In this document: piece after piece, positions 42,671 to 54,487 of the stretch
How the letters are laid out: the number at the start of each line of letters is the position of its first letter
Position numbering within the stretch: position 1 is the stretch's first letter
Source: Desmodus rotundus
Lineage: Eukaryota > Chordata > Mammalia > Chiroptera > Phyllostomidae
Direction of reading: 5' to 3'
Assembly: GCF_022682495.2 (NCBI RefSeq)
Contig: NC_071391.1
Location: 19,939,680 to 20,003,679 of the forward strand
Length of the DNA: 64,000 nucleotides
Program-made: the position numbers and the translations under genes
Notes under the pieces: generated by a model
What the model was told of the DNA's origin: nothing
What the model saw: only the letters and a program-made list of their open reading frames with translations
Database searches by the model: none

Positions 42671-43734
42671 TCTTTCAGCTGATTTGTTAGAGAACACAAA
42701 GGAGAACAGAAAGTGAAGGGTGCAAAGATGATGGCGCCTTCAAGGAGGAAAGGTTTCCATTCTGCAGGAAGGAATCTGAACGTGTTTTCCAGAGGAACTT
42801 GCATGCTTTCTGGAGAAGTAATCTGGCTTCACAGAGAGTCATGAGACCAATGGCAACTTTTACTAATGCACACTGACCAGGTCCTGGTGGGACTAAATTC
42901 CTGCAATCTCCAGGGACTCAAGAAAAGTTGAAATTCCTTGAGGCCCAAACAAAGGAAGAGCAAAAACCTCACTCTCCTGGGGTTTCCAGTTTTTTGCTCC
43001 TCTCTCAGCTTTTATATGCGCCAAACACGTGAGCTAATGTTTCACATTTGTACTCATCATTTTAACTTACATTTCGTGTTCATCAAGAGCCATACTTAGA
43101 CAAGAGACAGCCCAAGAACCCAACCGACTGAGTGATATTTTAGTTTCAATGTGGTTAAACCCTCCAATCACACTGTGAATCTGGATGCTTCAACTTGGAT
43201 CATTCATTGCTCGAGTATAACCCAGAACTATTTCCTCAGTCCTCTCATAATGGGAAGTAAAACAGCAAGCTAATTTTGTTTGGTTCACTTATTTTACTCT
43301 AGTAGTAGTAGTAGTAGTAGTAGTTATGGGTTCACTGCAGATTCTTCAAAAGAACTTCAGCTATGAGAAAACATTCTCTAGCAATTTAAATAATAAAAAG
43401 TAACCAATAAAGTAGATGCAAAAATCAATTAGCCAAGGAAATAGCTTATTTTACACCTAAGTTTGCTTTTCTTTTAAGTTTGTGCAAAGTCTCCTTTCGC
43501 TGACAAATATCTTCAAGGAAAAGAACATCTGTTTCAGGTAATGTTCTTATTCCTGGTGGAAAAGGAAAGGGAAATTCTAAAGTGAAGGATATCGCAGAGA
43601 AATATTTGGCAAATAATATGATATATTCCTGTTCTCGTTTAAAATCATAAAGAAGTAAGTATGGGTGACATGAAATTGAGTTTAAAAAAAAGATTCTTAG
43701 AATAACCAGAACATGAAACCAGACTAGTTCCTCA
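42671..43734. other. unassigned DNA with an (AGT)8 run
   Basis: No recognised gene or interspersed repeat. It contains the trinucleotide run at 43301-43324, listed separately. Confidence 0.4.
43301..43324. repeat. (AGT)8 microsatellite
   Basis: Eight uninterrupted AGT units, likely length-variable. Confidence 0.95.
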
Positions 43735-43880
43735 GAGATCAGCTACTCCAACGTCCTTATTTTCCTGATGAGACCTTGAGATCTAGAGTAGTACATTTCA
43801 TTGCCTCAAGTAAACCACTTACTAGGAGAATTGAAGCTAAACCCAAAACTTAAAATTCCCTATTCTCTAATCTATTTTGC
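43735..43880 (-). repeat. MIR SINE, reverse, diverged
   Basis: 'cttattttcctgatgagaccttgag' and 'cattgcctcaagtaaaccacttactaggag' resemble a strongly decayed reversed MIR. Confidence 0.4.
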
Positions 43881-45049
43881 AGGACTCAAAGACTGCCTCT
43901 ATCTGTCCATGAACTTATATTCTCTTGTGCCAAGCTACCATGTAAAGGCCACATTACACCCTATAGCAAAAAGATGACATACAAAGCCTTGATAACGTGG
44001 GTACCATCACCTAAGGGTGTGCATGACAGAATTCACGGCATGTTGAAATTCATGGAAAAATATATTTTTTGTTATCCTGAGTAACTGAGTAATAAGTGAG
44101 GCTGAGCATTTTCTACTATTACAAATGTAGGTGACACCCCGCAGTAGTATTTGTAGTTCCTGGGACATGGTCACCATAGAAATGAGATGTTTTTTATATC
44201 CTTCTACAGTTTCTGTATATTTTCAAACATAATTTATGTGCCTCATGATTTAAAATTATGATACCAGACTTGCTCCTAGATATCAATATTTAATGTCTTA
44301 GTAAAAAGGCACATACATTGCCATTTCAGAAATGTGCTTTTAATAGTTGGCCATTGGTTTCCTTAGTAACTGTATATGATTTATCTTATGGCAGGGCTTG
44401 AACAGGCAGTCACATGAAGTTGTGCAGTCCTCTGCCAAAGGTCTTCCGTATCACAAAACACCTAAGAACATGGGTGGGACTGAGGGGGTCCAGTTCCATC
44501 TTTGATTTTAAAGGGGCCCCATAGCCCCATGGCAAGGAAAGACCCCTGAAAATATTTCTACGGTTAGGGAATAGACCAATGGGTAATCTCCTGACACAAA
44601 ATAAATCAGACTAATTAAGAAATCTGCTTGAATTAGCCAGATTTAGCAAAAAGGCTTGAATGTGAGAGTAGAAGGAAGAGCTTCTGGGTTCAAAACAGGG
44701 CTGTGCTTGTTGACTCCTCCTGTGCAGCCCTTCCTGCAACCCCGCCTGCTTTCTGCGCGCCCCCCCCCCATTCTGGGATGCAGTGCATTAATGAAATGAC
44801 TGTTCCCTGGGGACCACGTGGTGGCACTGCGGGCCACCACCATAAAAGAGCTGGATCCAGCAGGATAAGTGCTTCCCTGTGCTAAAGAGGATGTCAGCAG
44901 CAGTGTGAGCTGAAGCCTTAAGTAACTGGGAGATGGATGGGCAAACTGAACGAGAGCAGGAACATTTCAGCAGAAGGAAGGCAGCAGCATCAGGCATCAG
45001 GGCAGGAAACATGTCTCACCTTGCAGAGTACGTTGGATAAGGACTCAGA
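43881..45049. other. unassigned DNA
   Basis: No secure repeat or gene. A C-run of about 10 lies at 44760-44769, with several CpGs around it. Confidence 0.4.
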
Positions 45050-45270
45050 TGCAGGTCCCAGACTCTCTAGGTTTGAATTGATGCAGCCTCTTCCAACAGA
45101 TGTGATCTAGGCAAGTTATTTCACCATTCAATGCCTCAATTCCCCGGTAATATAGGAATCATAGCTGTACCTACTTCACAGGGCTTTGCGAGCACTAGAT
45201 GAGCAAATTCGAGGAAAGAGTATACAATAGGGCCTGGCACATTGTAAGCACACAATAATGTTATATATCA
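45050..45270 (+). repeat. MIR SINE, forward
   Basis: 'gtgatctaggcaagttatttcaccattcaatgcctcaattcc', 'gtacctacttcacagggcttt' and 'agggcctggcacattgtaagc' follow forward MIR to its 3' end. Confidence 0.75.
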
Positions 45271-45639
45271 GTGGTAGCAATCACTCAATATATACATAGA
45301 ACAACTGTGCGTAGACTGATCTTGGTATTAGGAGCATATTCAAGTACATATGTGTACTCCTTGGAATAATCAGGGATATTTAAGGGGTGTATTTTTTGGA
45401 AATAACTGGACACCATATTAGTCACCTTGATGGGGCCTCACAGCATAAAATTAGAGGGTATCAGGTGAACCACGAGACACAGCAGTTAATCCTTCAGAAT
45501 GATTCTGTGATGTTTTATAACCCTTTAAGATCCAGAATGTCAATTAACTGTACAATAAGAAGAATATTTATCAAGTTCCTGAATTGCCTTCAATTTTAAA
45601 GATGAAATTTCAGTATCCTAAGACATTTATTATATCCGA
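45271..45639. other. unassigned DNA
   Basis: No recognised repeat or gene. Confidence 0.4.
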
Positions 45640-45720
45640 GTCATTCATGCCTACAAGAAAGCACCTAGTACCGTGTCTGATCCATTGTAAGAATGCAATA
45701 AAAGCCACTGAATAAATGGA
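45640..45720 (+). repeat. L2 LINE 3' end, forward
   Basis: 'gaaagcacctagtaccgtgtctgatccattgtaagaatgcaataaa' is the L2 end, diverged. Confidence 0.55.
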
Positions 45721-46008
45721 GAAGAAGTTCATAAGAATACTTCTGTTGTAAAAGTTAAGTCATGGAATTCACAGTACCTGTGAAAATTTCATTTTTAATG
45801 CTATTGATGCTATGGTATAATATACTTCTAATAATATGCTGAAAAATATTAATTTGCTTGAGATATAAATACAAGTGTCATTTCTTAATCTGCTAATTCT
45901 TCTTCTCTTCTGTAAATGGTATCTATGCCACAGTGATCTGGACCAGGTTATTATTTCTGGAGTTTTATTATAACCCTAAATTGTCACATAACTTTGGTCA
46001 TAATATTT

Positions 46009-46157
46009 GTTTTGTTTTGTTTTCAGTTTCTTTTTTTAAAATTTTTATTGTTATTCAATTACCATATGATCTCACCTTTAACTGGAACATAAGCAATAGA
46101 AGAAAAAAGCAAACAAAATATAACCAGAGACATTGAAGTTAAGAACAATCTAACAAT
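46009..46157 (-). mobile_element. tiny L1 with 5' inversion (twin-primed), reverse
   Basis: T-rich sequence then TTTTTATTGTTATTCAATT (46042-46060) is the reversed L1 3' tail. It joins directly to forward L1 3' UTR from 46061 (ACCATATGATCTCACC to ACAATCTAACAATGG). On the minus strand this is a normal tail preceded by an inverted upstream piece. Flanks GGTCATAATATTT (45996-46008) and GGTCACAATATTT (46158-46170) are a 13-bp duplication with one change. Confidence 0.75.
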
Positions 46158-46170
46158 GGTCACAATATTT

Positions 46171-47539
46171 TATGGGTTGGTTTCTCTAGAAATAATAGAC
46201 TACTTAATATATCCAACAGGGATACACACTCACACTCCTTTCTCCCCCGATTCCCATGGTGACTTCTGCTCCTTGTCCACTCAAGAGTGACAGTTGCCTA
46301 CACCAACAGTTGTCCACCTCTTGATTAGATGTCCAGGAAGACCCTAATGTTTACAAGTGTGTGCGATTGTAACTGGGATGCTTAATCTCCTTAGCTGCTG
46401 GGAAGCTTGACTGACTAGATCAGTGGCTTTTATTTCTAAAATATTTGTGTGGCCCAGGTGAAGTTACAGCACCCCTGGGAGAATTAGCTCCTGGGCTGTG
46501 TACTCTGGAATGGTCCTGTCATCTGCTCCATAGCTTCAAGTTTGCCCACAGCTACCCTCTCCCTGTCCATTGGCACCAGCAGCCAACAGGCAGCTAAAGA
46601 TTCCCGTACATAGATTGTAATCTTATCACTCCAAACTCTGTCAGAGTACTCTTAGGGTTTTGCTATCTGTTCTTTTAAGCTCATATACACAAAATTTTCA
46701 TCTCTAGTAAGTAACTGAATCTGGATAATAATATATAATGTCCTCAATGCCAATGGGAACAAACCATTTTTCTAAAGCAGACAGAAAAATGTAAGTTAGA
46801 ATTTTGATAACATACTTGGCTACAAATGGAATATTATAAAATATTCTAAAATTAATTCAAGTAAATATTTATTGAGAACCAGTTCTGTGTTGAATAAAAT
46901 CAAGGCAATAATGAATGTATTTAACATCTTTGAGGGCCTTACTCTGAGTAATAAAACTAACACAAATGAAACTCTTAGATGTTCTTAGTTAAGGGTGAGT
47001 TTGTGGGTAGTGACGTAAAGCAAAGAAAAGCATCAGTTGAGTGATATAGATCAGCAAGCATCATGCAGGTGAACTTGGATTGGACCTTTAAATGTACCTA
47101 CCATCAAATTTGAGTCTGCATAAAATATGGAGAAATAAAAAAGTTAAAATCCTCAGTTTCTCCCATACACAAACACACACACACACACTGCTTGATAAAA
47201 CTTACACAACATGTTTACCTAATTGCATATCTGTTCTGTAATAATCTATTAACCAGTCTTAATGTTTCTGACAAGTCTGGCGGTCTGAGGGTTTTAGAGT
47301 AAGCTTATGTTTATTCAGCTATTTTTCTGTATGGAGATGGACAGCTACACAAATTTCTCATTCCCCCATCAGCCTTGAATGATGTGATCGCATTCTTTCA
47401 TACTGAAAACTATGCTATCAGAAATGCAAATCAATAATAACCATTTGGTTAAGCCTATGGTATTTTTATTTCAGTTTTTCTTTTAGAATTCCACATGCCC
47501 TAATATTTTAAGCACCAATGTCCTTACTAGCTTCTTACA
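46171..47539. other. unassigned DNA
   Basis: About 1.4 kb with no secure repeat or gene. A CA run lies at about 47167-47187. 46180-46690 is moderately GC-rich and may be a decayed LTR, but I cannot show it. Confidence 0.35.
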
Positions 47540-47740
47540 ATACCAAACAATAGAAACACTATCCTAAATCCTTACTATATATTAGACCTAATAATTTAGG
47601 TGCCAGTGTTATCCCCATTTTACAGATGAGAAAATTGAGGCACACAAAGGTTAAGTCACTTGCCCAAGGACACATTTCTATGAAGTTGTTGAGTCAGGGT
47701 TTGAAACAAATTCTGTCTGAACAACTTCCCTGAATTTTCA
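47540..47740 (-). repeat. MIR SINE, reverse
   Basis: 'atccccattttacagatgagaaaattgaggcacac' and 'ttaagtcacttgcccaaggacac' are textbook reversed MIR. Confidence 0.85.
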
Positions 47741-48199
47741 CTAAGTGGAAGAGGAGAATGCCTTAAACACAGTTTCCTAATTTAAATGAGGAGGAATTGT
47801 CCCTAAGTACTACTAAATTCTTGAAACACTCTTATTTCTCTATACAAATGTGGAGTAAATTACCAGATTGGTGGTGAGTGACATCAGTGATCCACATTTC
47901 TCTAATGAGAAAATCTAATCTATTAAATGACTTAAAGGGTTTGAGCATGACAAAATCAGTCTCTTTCTGCTCCCTTCTTCACCTGGACCAGTGGGACACA
48001 GTAACCTGCATGCCCTGAATTCAACTTTGTTTCAGAGGGTCAAATTCGGAAATGCAGGGTAGGTCCCAGCAAACTAACATGGGCTCTTGAACTAAGAGAA
48101 ATCCTCTAACCTAACCATTATTGAAAATAAGAAAATATTTTGGTTTTCCATTCTCCTGACTCCTTTGTCTTATTTTTCTATTGATTCATAATTCAATCC
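47741..48199. other. unassigned DNA
   Basis: No recognised repeat or gene. Confidence 0.4.
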
Positions 48200-48420
48200 A
48201 GTGGTAGTTACAAAATAGTCATGGGGATGATACATACAACATAGGGAATATAGTAAGTAATATTGTAATAATTATGTATGGTGCCAGGTAGGTACTACAC
48301 TTATACAGGGGATCACTTAGTAAATTATATAAATTTAATTTACTGTACACCTGAAACTAATATAAAATAATGCTGAATATCAACTGTAATTTTTAAAAAT
48401 TAAAAAAATTAAGAAATCAG
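48200..48420 (+). mobile_element. old L1 3' UTR (L1M-type), forward
   Basis: 'tattgtaataattatgtatggtgccaggtaggtactacac', 'gatcacttagtaaattatataaat' and 'actgtacacctgaaactaat' are the old-L1 3' terminus. Confidence 0.8.
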
Positions 48421-48439
48421 TCCAGGAAATGCATGCTGT

Positions 48440-48890
48440 TTTGTAATCTATTGCTGTATAACAAATCACTCCAGAACTTGGTGGCTTCAAATAAAAAACA
48501 ATCATGTTTTTGGCTCACAAATTTACAATTTGGGAAGAGTTTGGCAGGGTGAGTTCATCACGATCCCACAAAGCATGAGCAGCCCAACTGGTCTGGAAGA
48601 TCCGTTTCCAAGATGGCTCACTTACGTAGCTGTCAAGTCAGTGGGGTTGTCAGCTGGGAGTTCATCTGGGGCTGTTGGCCAGGGGCCACTCCCTGGGGCT
48701 GGTTGGGCTTCCTCACAACAGGATGGCTGGGTTTCAAAAGCTAATGTTCCAATAGGCCCAGATGGGAGCTGCAAGAGTTCTTATGGACCAGCCTTAGAAG
48801 TTCCAGAATGTTCCTCTGCAGCATGCAATGATCAAGCAAACCTCCAAGGCAAACTCAGATTCAAGAGGAGGATTGCCATCTTTCAATGAG
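48440..48890 (-). mobile_element. MLT1-type LTR, reverse
   Basis: 'tgctgtataacaaatcactccagaacttggtggcttc', 'ccaagatggctcacttacgtagct', 'gctgttggccaggggccac' and 'aactcagattcaagaggagg' follow the reversed MaLR LTR. The 119-aa plus-strand frame here has no protein-like features. Confidence 0.7.
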
Positions 48891-50963
48891 AAGAGAAGCA
48901 AAAAATGTTGAATCTGTGTTAATCTATCACAGATACATTTGCTTAAACTTTCTGCAGAGGCCCAATGTCCTGAAAGGTAAAACTATATAAAGAGTAAAAT
49001 ATGAGACTATGAGACATACAAGAAAACAGAAATCATAATCTAGATTGCTGGTTTCCTGGAAAATTTAAGAACAGTAACAAAAATATAAAAGTCTATTCCC
49101 AAATCCCAATAGTCTTTAACTTTATAGATAATAACTAATTCATAGTAGAATCCAGGAACGAAAAAGAATTAAATGTTCCAGGGTCTCATCAGTCATCAAT
49201 GTAAAATAGGTTTTCGATCATTAAACTACTTATTGCCTGACTTCCAGTTGCTAAATTGTTCCTGAGCAGGACTGTGATGAGAATAATTTTTAAAAGTTTT
49301 TTTTTTCTCATCTGCTTAGTATTTTTCCATTCATTTACTGTTCTTTCCAAATCCATTAGGGAAAAGAAAAAAAAAAGATACCCTAAACTGGAAGATGCTA
49401 TTTCAATTGCCTAAATTGAAAAGAGTAAACCAAGTAATAAAAAATTCTCTTAACTCTTGTTTGCTTACATTTTCAATGAACTCCAGCACAATTACCAAAC
49501 GTTTTCACCAGACATAAGCAGAATTAGAGTATGTCCTGCCTTCCTGGTGTGGGAGAAGTAGATGCTCTGAGTTACTACTAGTATCTATTTTGTTATTGAA
49601 TACATTCACCACCATTGGCCATAAAAGTTAGAGGTGTTTGTGTATAGTTTATAAAGGTTATAAGTAGTTAGGAACTATTGGATATTCTTTTAGTAGATTT
49701 GTGAGAGCTTCAAAGTGAGGCCATTATCTCAAAGGTTTCTTATGTGGAAAATAAAAGAATATGGGCGCTTTTTCTTTAACTTTATAAAGTCCAGAAACAC
49801 AAAACTTTGCCATCTGGAGTTTATGAAAACACTAGAGGAAGATTCTATGTAATATCAGGTTTTTAATAGCAGAAGTAAAGTATCTTTTTCAAGGGAAAAT
49901 CACAATATTTGTCTGGAAGATTGAAAGTCACCTGGGAGACATCTCACATGTTCTTTACTCCCTAAAAATGGTAGTACTCAAAAGTCTGCAGCCCTTTTCC
50001 TACATTTATTATGGATGTAAATTTTTTATACACAAGAACTTTAAAATTCATCAACTGCTAAATATACCAACAAACAATCTACAGAAAGAAAATAACATTT
50101 CACTGTTTATTTCATTAAAGCAGGAAGAATTAGCAATCCATAGAATAATGAACAGATTTAATAAAGAGCTAATGCACGTTTTCAAGGAATGTCGTACAAT
50201 GGAATCCAGCTGAAAGTACAGAAAGAATGGTATTTACTTGACGACAGCTTTATTGAGCTGCTCATTTGCTGGAAGCTGAGCAACACGAATGCGCAATTAG
50301 CACATTGTACCAGGAGCAGATATTAGCAAAACTCGACTGGGATAGATGAGTCATGCTCTGGAACTGATGAAATGTAATAAAAAATTGGAAGAGGAAAATG
50401 TAGATTGAAAGACTTAAAACATTTATCAAATAGAAATAATGAAACAGGCAAGGTTAGACTCTAGAAATGCACATTGGATCAGTTAAACTATGAAGAAATA
50501 CAAGGAAGTAACTGCTTTAAAATGTAGAATAATGATTATTCTGGAAGGACAGTGGGTTTCTGATTGAGGCAAGGCATCTGGAGGGACTACTGGGATGCAT
50601 AACGAAGTGCCTTTAATACGGATGGTGATTTCAAGAGCATTTGCCCTACATGTGTAGTTTAACAAAATATTTTGTGTGTTTTTTAATCTTTGCCTCATTT
50701 TACCCCAAAAAATCCAGAATACAGTAATTGAAGAATGACATATTTGTATTTTTTAAAACTATACTTACAAGTAGCTCAGATTTTATTTTTAATGAGTAAA
50801 GAAAACTATATATAAACCTGAAGAAAAGAATATCCACTCTCACGTCTTCTATGTACACTTGTAACGGAGATACTAGCCAGTGAATTAGGGAAAATGAAGA
50901 TGGAAAAGATGAAAAGGAAAAAGAAAACAAATCTGCATTACTCCCAGATGGAATACAAACATA
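48891..50963. other. unassigned DNA
   Basis: About 2 kb of AT-rich sequence with no secure repeat or gene. The open frame at 49968-50213 has no domain. Confidence 0.4.
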
Positions 50964-51644
50964 TAAGGTCTGTCCTGAAAAAGCCCAGCCATTGTTAATA
51001 TAAGGGGAATGGTTTGCACAACACCAATGTAACCTGGCAGCCCAGGGAAGGAGACTGGACTGCACATGCACGAACAATGACGACTTCACTATACCAGTCA
51101 GTGGGGGCAGCAGGTAGATGCCACTGAGTGAGCATGTGGACTGTGTGGCCCTCGCATTCAAAATGGGTGAGTAGAGAAATGAATCGGCATTAAATTCTGT
51201 GTTAAGCTTAACATTCCTCTGGGGAAACTATTCTGAGGCTAACGAGGTCACACCTATGGGCAACTGGTGATGGGCAGCTTCATCATGACAACATACCTGC
51301 TCATGCATCACACCTTGTGCAGAGTTTTTTGGTGAAACATCAAATCACCCAGGTGACTTAGCCCTTCTATAGCCCAGATTTGGCAACCTGTGAATTCTGG
51401 CTTTTCCTAAAACTAAAATCACCTTTGTAAGGGAAGAGATTTCAGACCGTCAGTAAGATTCAGGAAAATATGACAGAACAGGTGATGGCAATTGGGAGAA
51501 CTGTGTGAGGTTCCAAGGTGCCTACCTTGAAGGGGACTGAGGCATCATTGTCCTGTGTACAATGTTTCTTGTATCTTGTATCTTCTTCAATAAATGTCTC
51601 TATTTTTCATAGTGCATGGCTGGATACTTTCTGGACAGGCCTTG
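50964..51644 (+). mobile_element. mariner transposon, internally deleted
   Basis: 681 bp flanked by TA dinucleotides (50962-50963 and 51645-51646). Terminal inverted repeats: left AAGGTCTGTCC...CCAGCCAT, right (reversed) AAGGCCTGTCC...CCAGCCAT, matching at 22 of 28 positions. Transposase remnants: ATG-like start near 51163, then HHDNIPAH (Asp codon 51287-51289) and YSPDLATCEFWLFLKLK (Asp 51377-51379), the last two parts of the mariner DD34D catalytic site. Only 29 residues separate these Asp codons and a TAG lies between them. The first Asp and much of the middle are gone (full mariners are about 1.3 kb). Inactive in itself, though intact ends could once have been moved in trans. Confidence 0.9.
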
Positions 51645-51799
51645 TACCTAATATGAATAAATTTCATTCATCAGAAAACACCAAGAAGAGACTGAAAAAA
51701 GCCACACTCTGAAGGAAAATATTTTTCATATATATAACAATATTTTTTAAATACTAGTATGAAGAATATATAATGATTGCCAAAAAATTTTTTTAAAAT
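51645..51799. other. spacer after mariner
   Basis: AT-rich sequence between the mariner and an old L1; nothing recognised. Confidence 0.4.
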
Positions 51800-52085
51800 T
51801 TAATAGAAAAACAAATAAAAGGCAGAAATAGACATTTTCTAGATGAGAAAATAAGCAAGGCCAATAAATTGTATGAAAAGGTATGTAAACTCATTAAAAA
51901 CTGGGACCAAAAAAAACCACAATAAAAGGCATTTCATACCGTTTAAATTGGCAAAAACTGAACAATCCAACCACACCAATGCTCTGAAGAATGTGGCCCA
52001 GTCAGGGCTTTTTCACCTGGTGGGAATACAAACTGCTATAACCACCGTGAAAGTCACTTGTCGATGTCTAATAAACTTAGATGCC
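51800..52085 (+). mobile_element. old L1 ORF2 fragment, forward
   Basis: 'gacattttctagatgagaaaa', 'aaggccaataaattgtatgaaaaggtatg', 'ctggtgggaatacaaactgctataacca' follow late L1 ORF2; heavily decayed. Confidence 0.65.
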
Positions 52086-52094
52086 AATGCTTGA

Positions 52095-52225
52095 TATCTC
52101 TATGCCTCATTTTTTAGTAAAATGGAAATAGTAGTATCTACCTCATAAGTGATTTTAAAGATTTAAATGAGACAATACATATAATCTGCTACCATTGTAC
52201 AACACATACAAGCACTCAAGAAGGA
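52095..52225 (+). repeat. MIR SINE, forward
   Basis: 'atctctatgcctcattttttagtaaaatggaaatagtagtatctacctcata' and 'aatgagacaatacatataat' are forward MIR. Confidence 0.7.
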
Positions 52226-52570
52226 CCAGTTGGGGACACTATGAAATTACTGAATAGACACCCATCTCTTCGGTTGCTGGCTATAATCCATATGTTATGG
52301 ACACTAGAGTAAAAGACACCTTTTCGAAACATATCATGATAACTAGAAGAAAAGAGAAAAGTCACGGTATCGGAGTCTAGAGAAGTAGACCATATGGAGA
52401 TAAGGAGGCAGTAGCTCACAGAATGGAGGAGAGTCCAGTTCATGAAAAATGGGTATGGTCAGAGAAGAGATAGGTATATTCAGGTGGGGAGAGTTCAACT
52501 GAAAAATCCCTCTGAGAGTTAGGATTACATAAAATGATAAGCAGCAAAGTAGGCCAACTTAGTGAGTTTG

Positions 52571-52686
52571 TCCTCCACAGAGAGAGGAAAATAAGCAAGG
52601 GAGAAGAAAGGAAAGAGAAGGAGTTAAGGAAAAAGGAGGGAGGCAGAGGAGGGAGGGAGGGAGGGAGGAAAGGAAGGAGGGAGCAA
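52571..52686 (+). repeat. long polypurine tract
   Basis: About 115 bases almost free of pyrimidines, with five consecutive GGGA/GGAG units near 52650-52672. Such tracts can form triplex (H-DNA) or G-quadruplex structures. The antisense open frame is low-complexity. Confidence 0.85.
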
Positions 52687-52749
52687 AACTTATCAGAGAC
52701 CAAACAACTTGGTGAGAGGTGTGGGATTTCAGGTGGTCTCAAGTTCTTT

Positions 52750-53215
52750 GACTTTCACCTCCATTAAGATATGGGGTCCACATCCCTTCCTTTGAGTCTG
52801 GACTGGCCTGCATGCACTTTGAATGACTGAGTGTGGTGGAAGTGATGTTCTGCCAGCCCTGAGCCCATTCTTTGAAAGAACTGGCAGCTTCACCTTTCTT
52901 CTTCATGGAGTTCTCAGGCACCACGAAAGAAGTCCAGGCTACTCTGCTGGGGACAGAGGCCACGGAGAAGAGCCCTGAGGCAGTGACATGGCAGTGGGAA
53001 AGCAACCTGGGATGTTCTTCCCAGCCCAGCCTGCAGGTGATTCCAGCCCCACCTGTCCACTGACTATAATCCCATGAGAGATAATAAGCAAGAATCATCC
53101 AGCCTAGTCCGTTGAACCCCCACAATCATGAGAGATAATTACAAGTTATTTTTGAAACCACTAAATTTGAGGGTAGTTTGTTATACAGCAATAGATAAGC
53201 AGAATAATGCATATT
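52750..53215 (+). mobile_element. MLT1-type LTR, forward
   Basis: 'accattaagatatggggtccacatcccttcctttgagtctgg' opening, a 'gaagtgatgttctgcc' block, and the ending 'aaaccactaaatttgagggtagtttgttatacagcaatagataa' match a MaLR LTR in forward orientation. The 128-aa minus-strand frame is a by-product. Confidence 0.7.
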
Positions 53216-54261
53216 ATGGGGAGAGAGAGGACAATTCCAAGGGGAGACCAAAAAAAATGAAGATTCAGGCTAATCTTGCCTAAATATAGCAGCAAGGTCA
53301 TGTGGAGCCCTTCCCTCCTGGAGCTTCCCTCTGACTGCAGAATTCTAGTCTTAGATGCTTTGAGTAGATTTTATTGATTGCACAATGCAGAGAGAGGATC
53401 TAACCAACCAACTGTCCAGAAGAGCCTATGACCAAAGAGTTAAACACTTTTGCTGGTCTCACTTGGTAAAGCCAAAATAAAATGATTTGGAGATTCCCCC
53501 TGCCCCCTGATATTTCCCTACAGAAGTCTAGTGTACTTCCACAAATATGCTCATTAAAGTCTCAGGATTCAATTTATATAATTGAGGCAGTCCAGCTAAT
53601 TTTAGGAAAATTACAACTTTGTGAAAAATAACCATTATACAGTAATTATGGCAAAGATGTTCTGTTTTATGTTAGGTACAATGAAATCAGTAGGTTTAAA
53701 AATTAAGTATAAGGGCTTCTAAGCTCCCAATGTCATTTTAAAAATGAGAGAGAGCTGTTAAGAAACAGCTTTGCATGTTAATCACAGAGCTTGGGAACAT
53801 TCTGTGTTAAGATATATGATTTTCAACCTTGTTAAAAGAAATATTGAAACAGAGAAATTGATTTTTTTCCCCCAGAAAATTTGGCTGTCACACTCCAAGA
53901 TAAGTTAGTGTTATGTGTGTCTATTAAATAAGTTTATTATATGAAAAGTCACACTCTAGGAAAAAGAAGTTCAATCAGCATTGACTTCAACTAGATTTTA
54001 TACAATCTCTTAGTTCAAGGAATCATGGTTAGCCAAGTTGATTCTCATTAATGTGCAATTGAACTAGTTATAAAAAGGATAGCTTATGGAATGGGAAAGA
54101 GCTGTACCTGCATTGGGAAATTGTGTGGGCCACCTCAAAGAGATTCTTGGAAATACTGTATTCACAGAAAGAGTAAATAAATGTTCTGCTATTCTATGTA
54201 CTAAATGTTATATGAGCATAAAATATTTGGTAGAAGAAATCAATGAAAGAGCAAAATAGTA
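53216..54261. other. unassigned DNA
   Basis: No recognised repeat or gene. Confidence 0.4.
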
Positions 54262-54269
54262 TTTTAAAG

Positions 54270-54479
54270 TAGGAGCATCCAACCTTTTGGCATCTCTGGG
54301 CCACAATGGAAGAAGAAGAGTTGTCTTGGGCCACACATTAAATACATTGCAACACATAATCACAAAAAAATCTCATAATGTTTTAAGTAAATTTATAATT
54401 TTGTGTTGGGCCACATTCACAGCCATCCTGGGCCCCATGAAGCCCAGGGCTGCAGGTTGGACACCCCTGTTTTAAAGTG
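54270..54479 (+). mobile_element. hAT-family MITE (MER1-group-like), 210 bp
   Basis: Exact 8-bp target duplication TTTTAAAG on both sides (54262-54269 and 54480-54487), the length typical for hAT. Ends: left TAGGAGCATCCAACC, right (reversed) CAGGGGTGTCCAACC. Inside, GGGCCACA words repeat and TCTCATAATGTTTTAAG is present. No coding region, so it moved using a transposase from elsewhere. Confidence 0.9.
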
Positions 54480-54487
54480 AAGAAAAC

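Noticed and set aside
43489..43538. Possible small exon (CAAAG acceptor-like, TTTCAG/GTAATG donor-like)
   Set aside because: Only about 49 bp, weak donor and no supporting frame; likely chance.
48530..48889. 119-aa plus-strand frame
   Set aside because: Lies in a reversed MLT1 LTR and shows no protein-family features.
50700..51161. 153-aa minus-strand frame
   Set aside because: Partly antisense to the mariner end and partly AT-rich flank; the hydrophobic look comes from T-rich codons.
52739..53125. 128-aa minus-strand frame
   Set aside because: Antisense to an MLT1 LTR; no domain.
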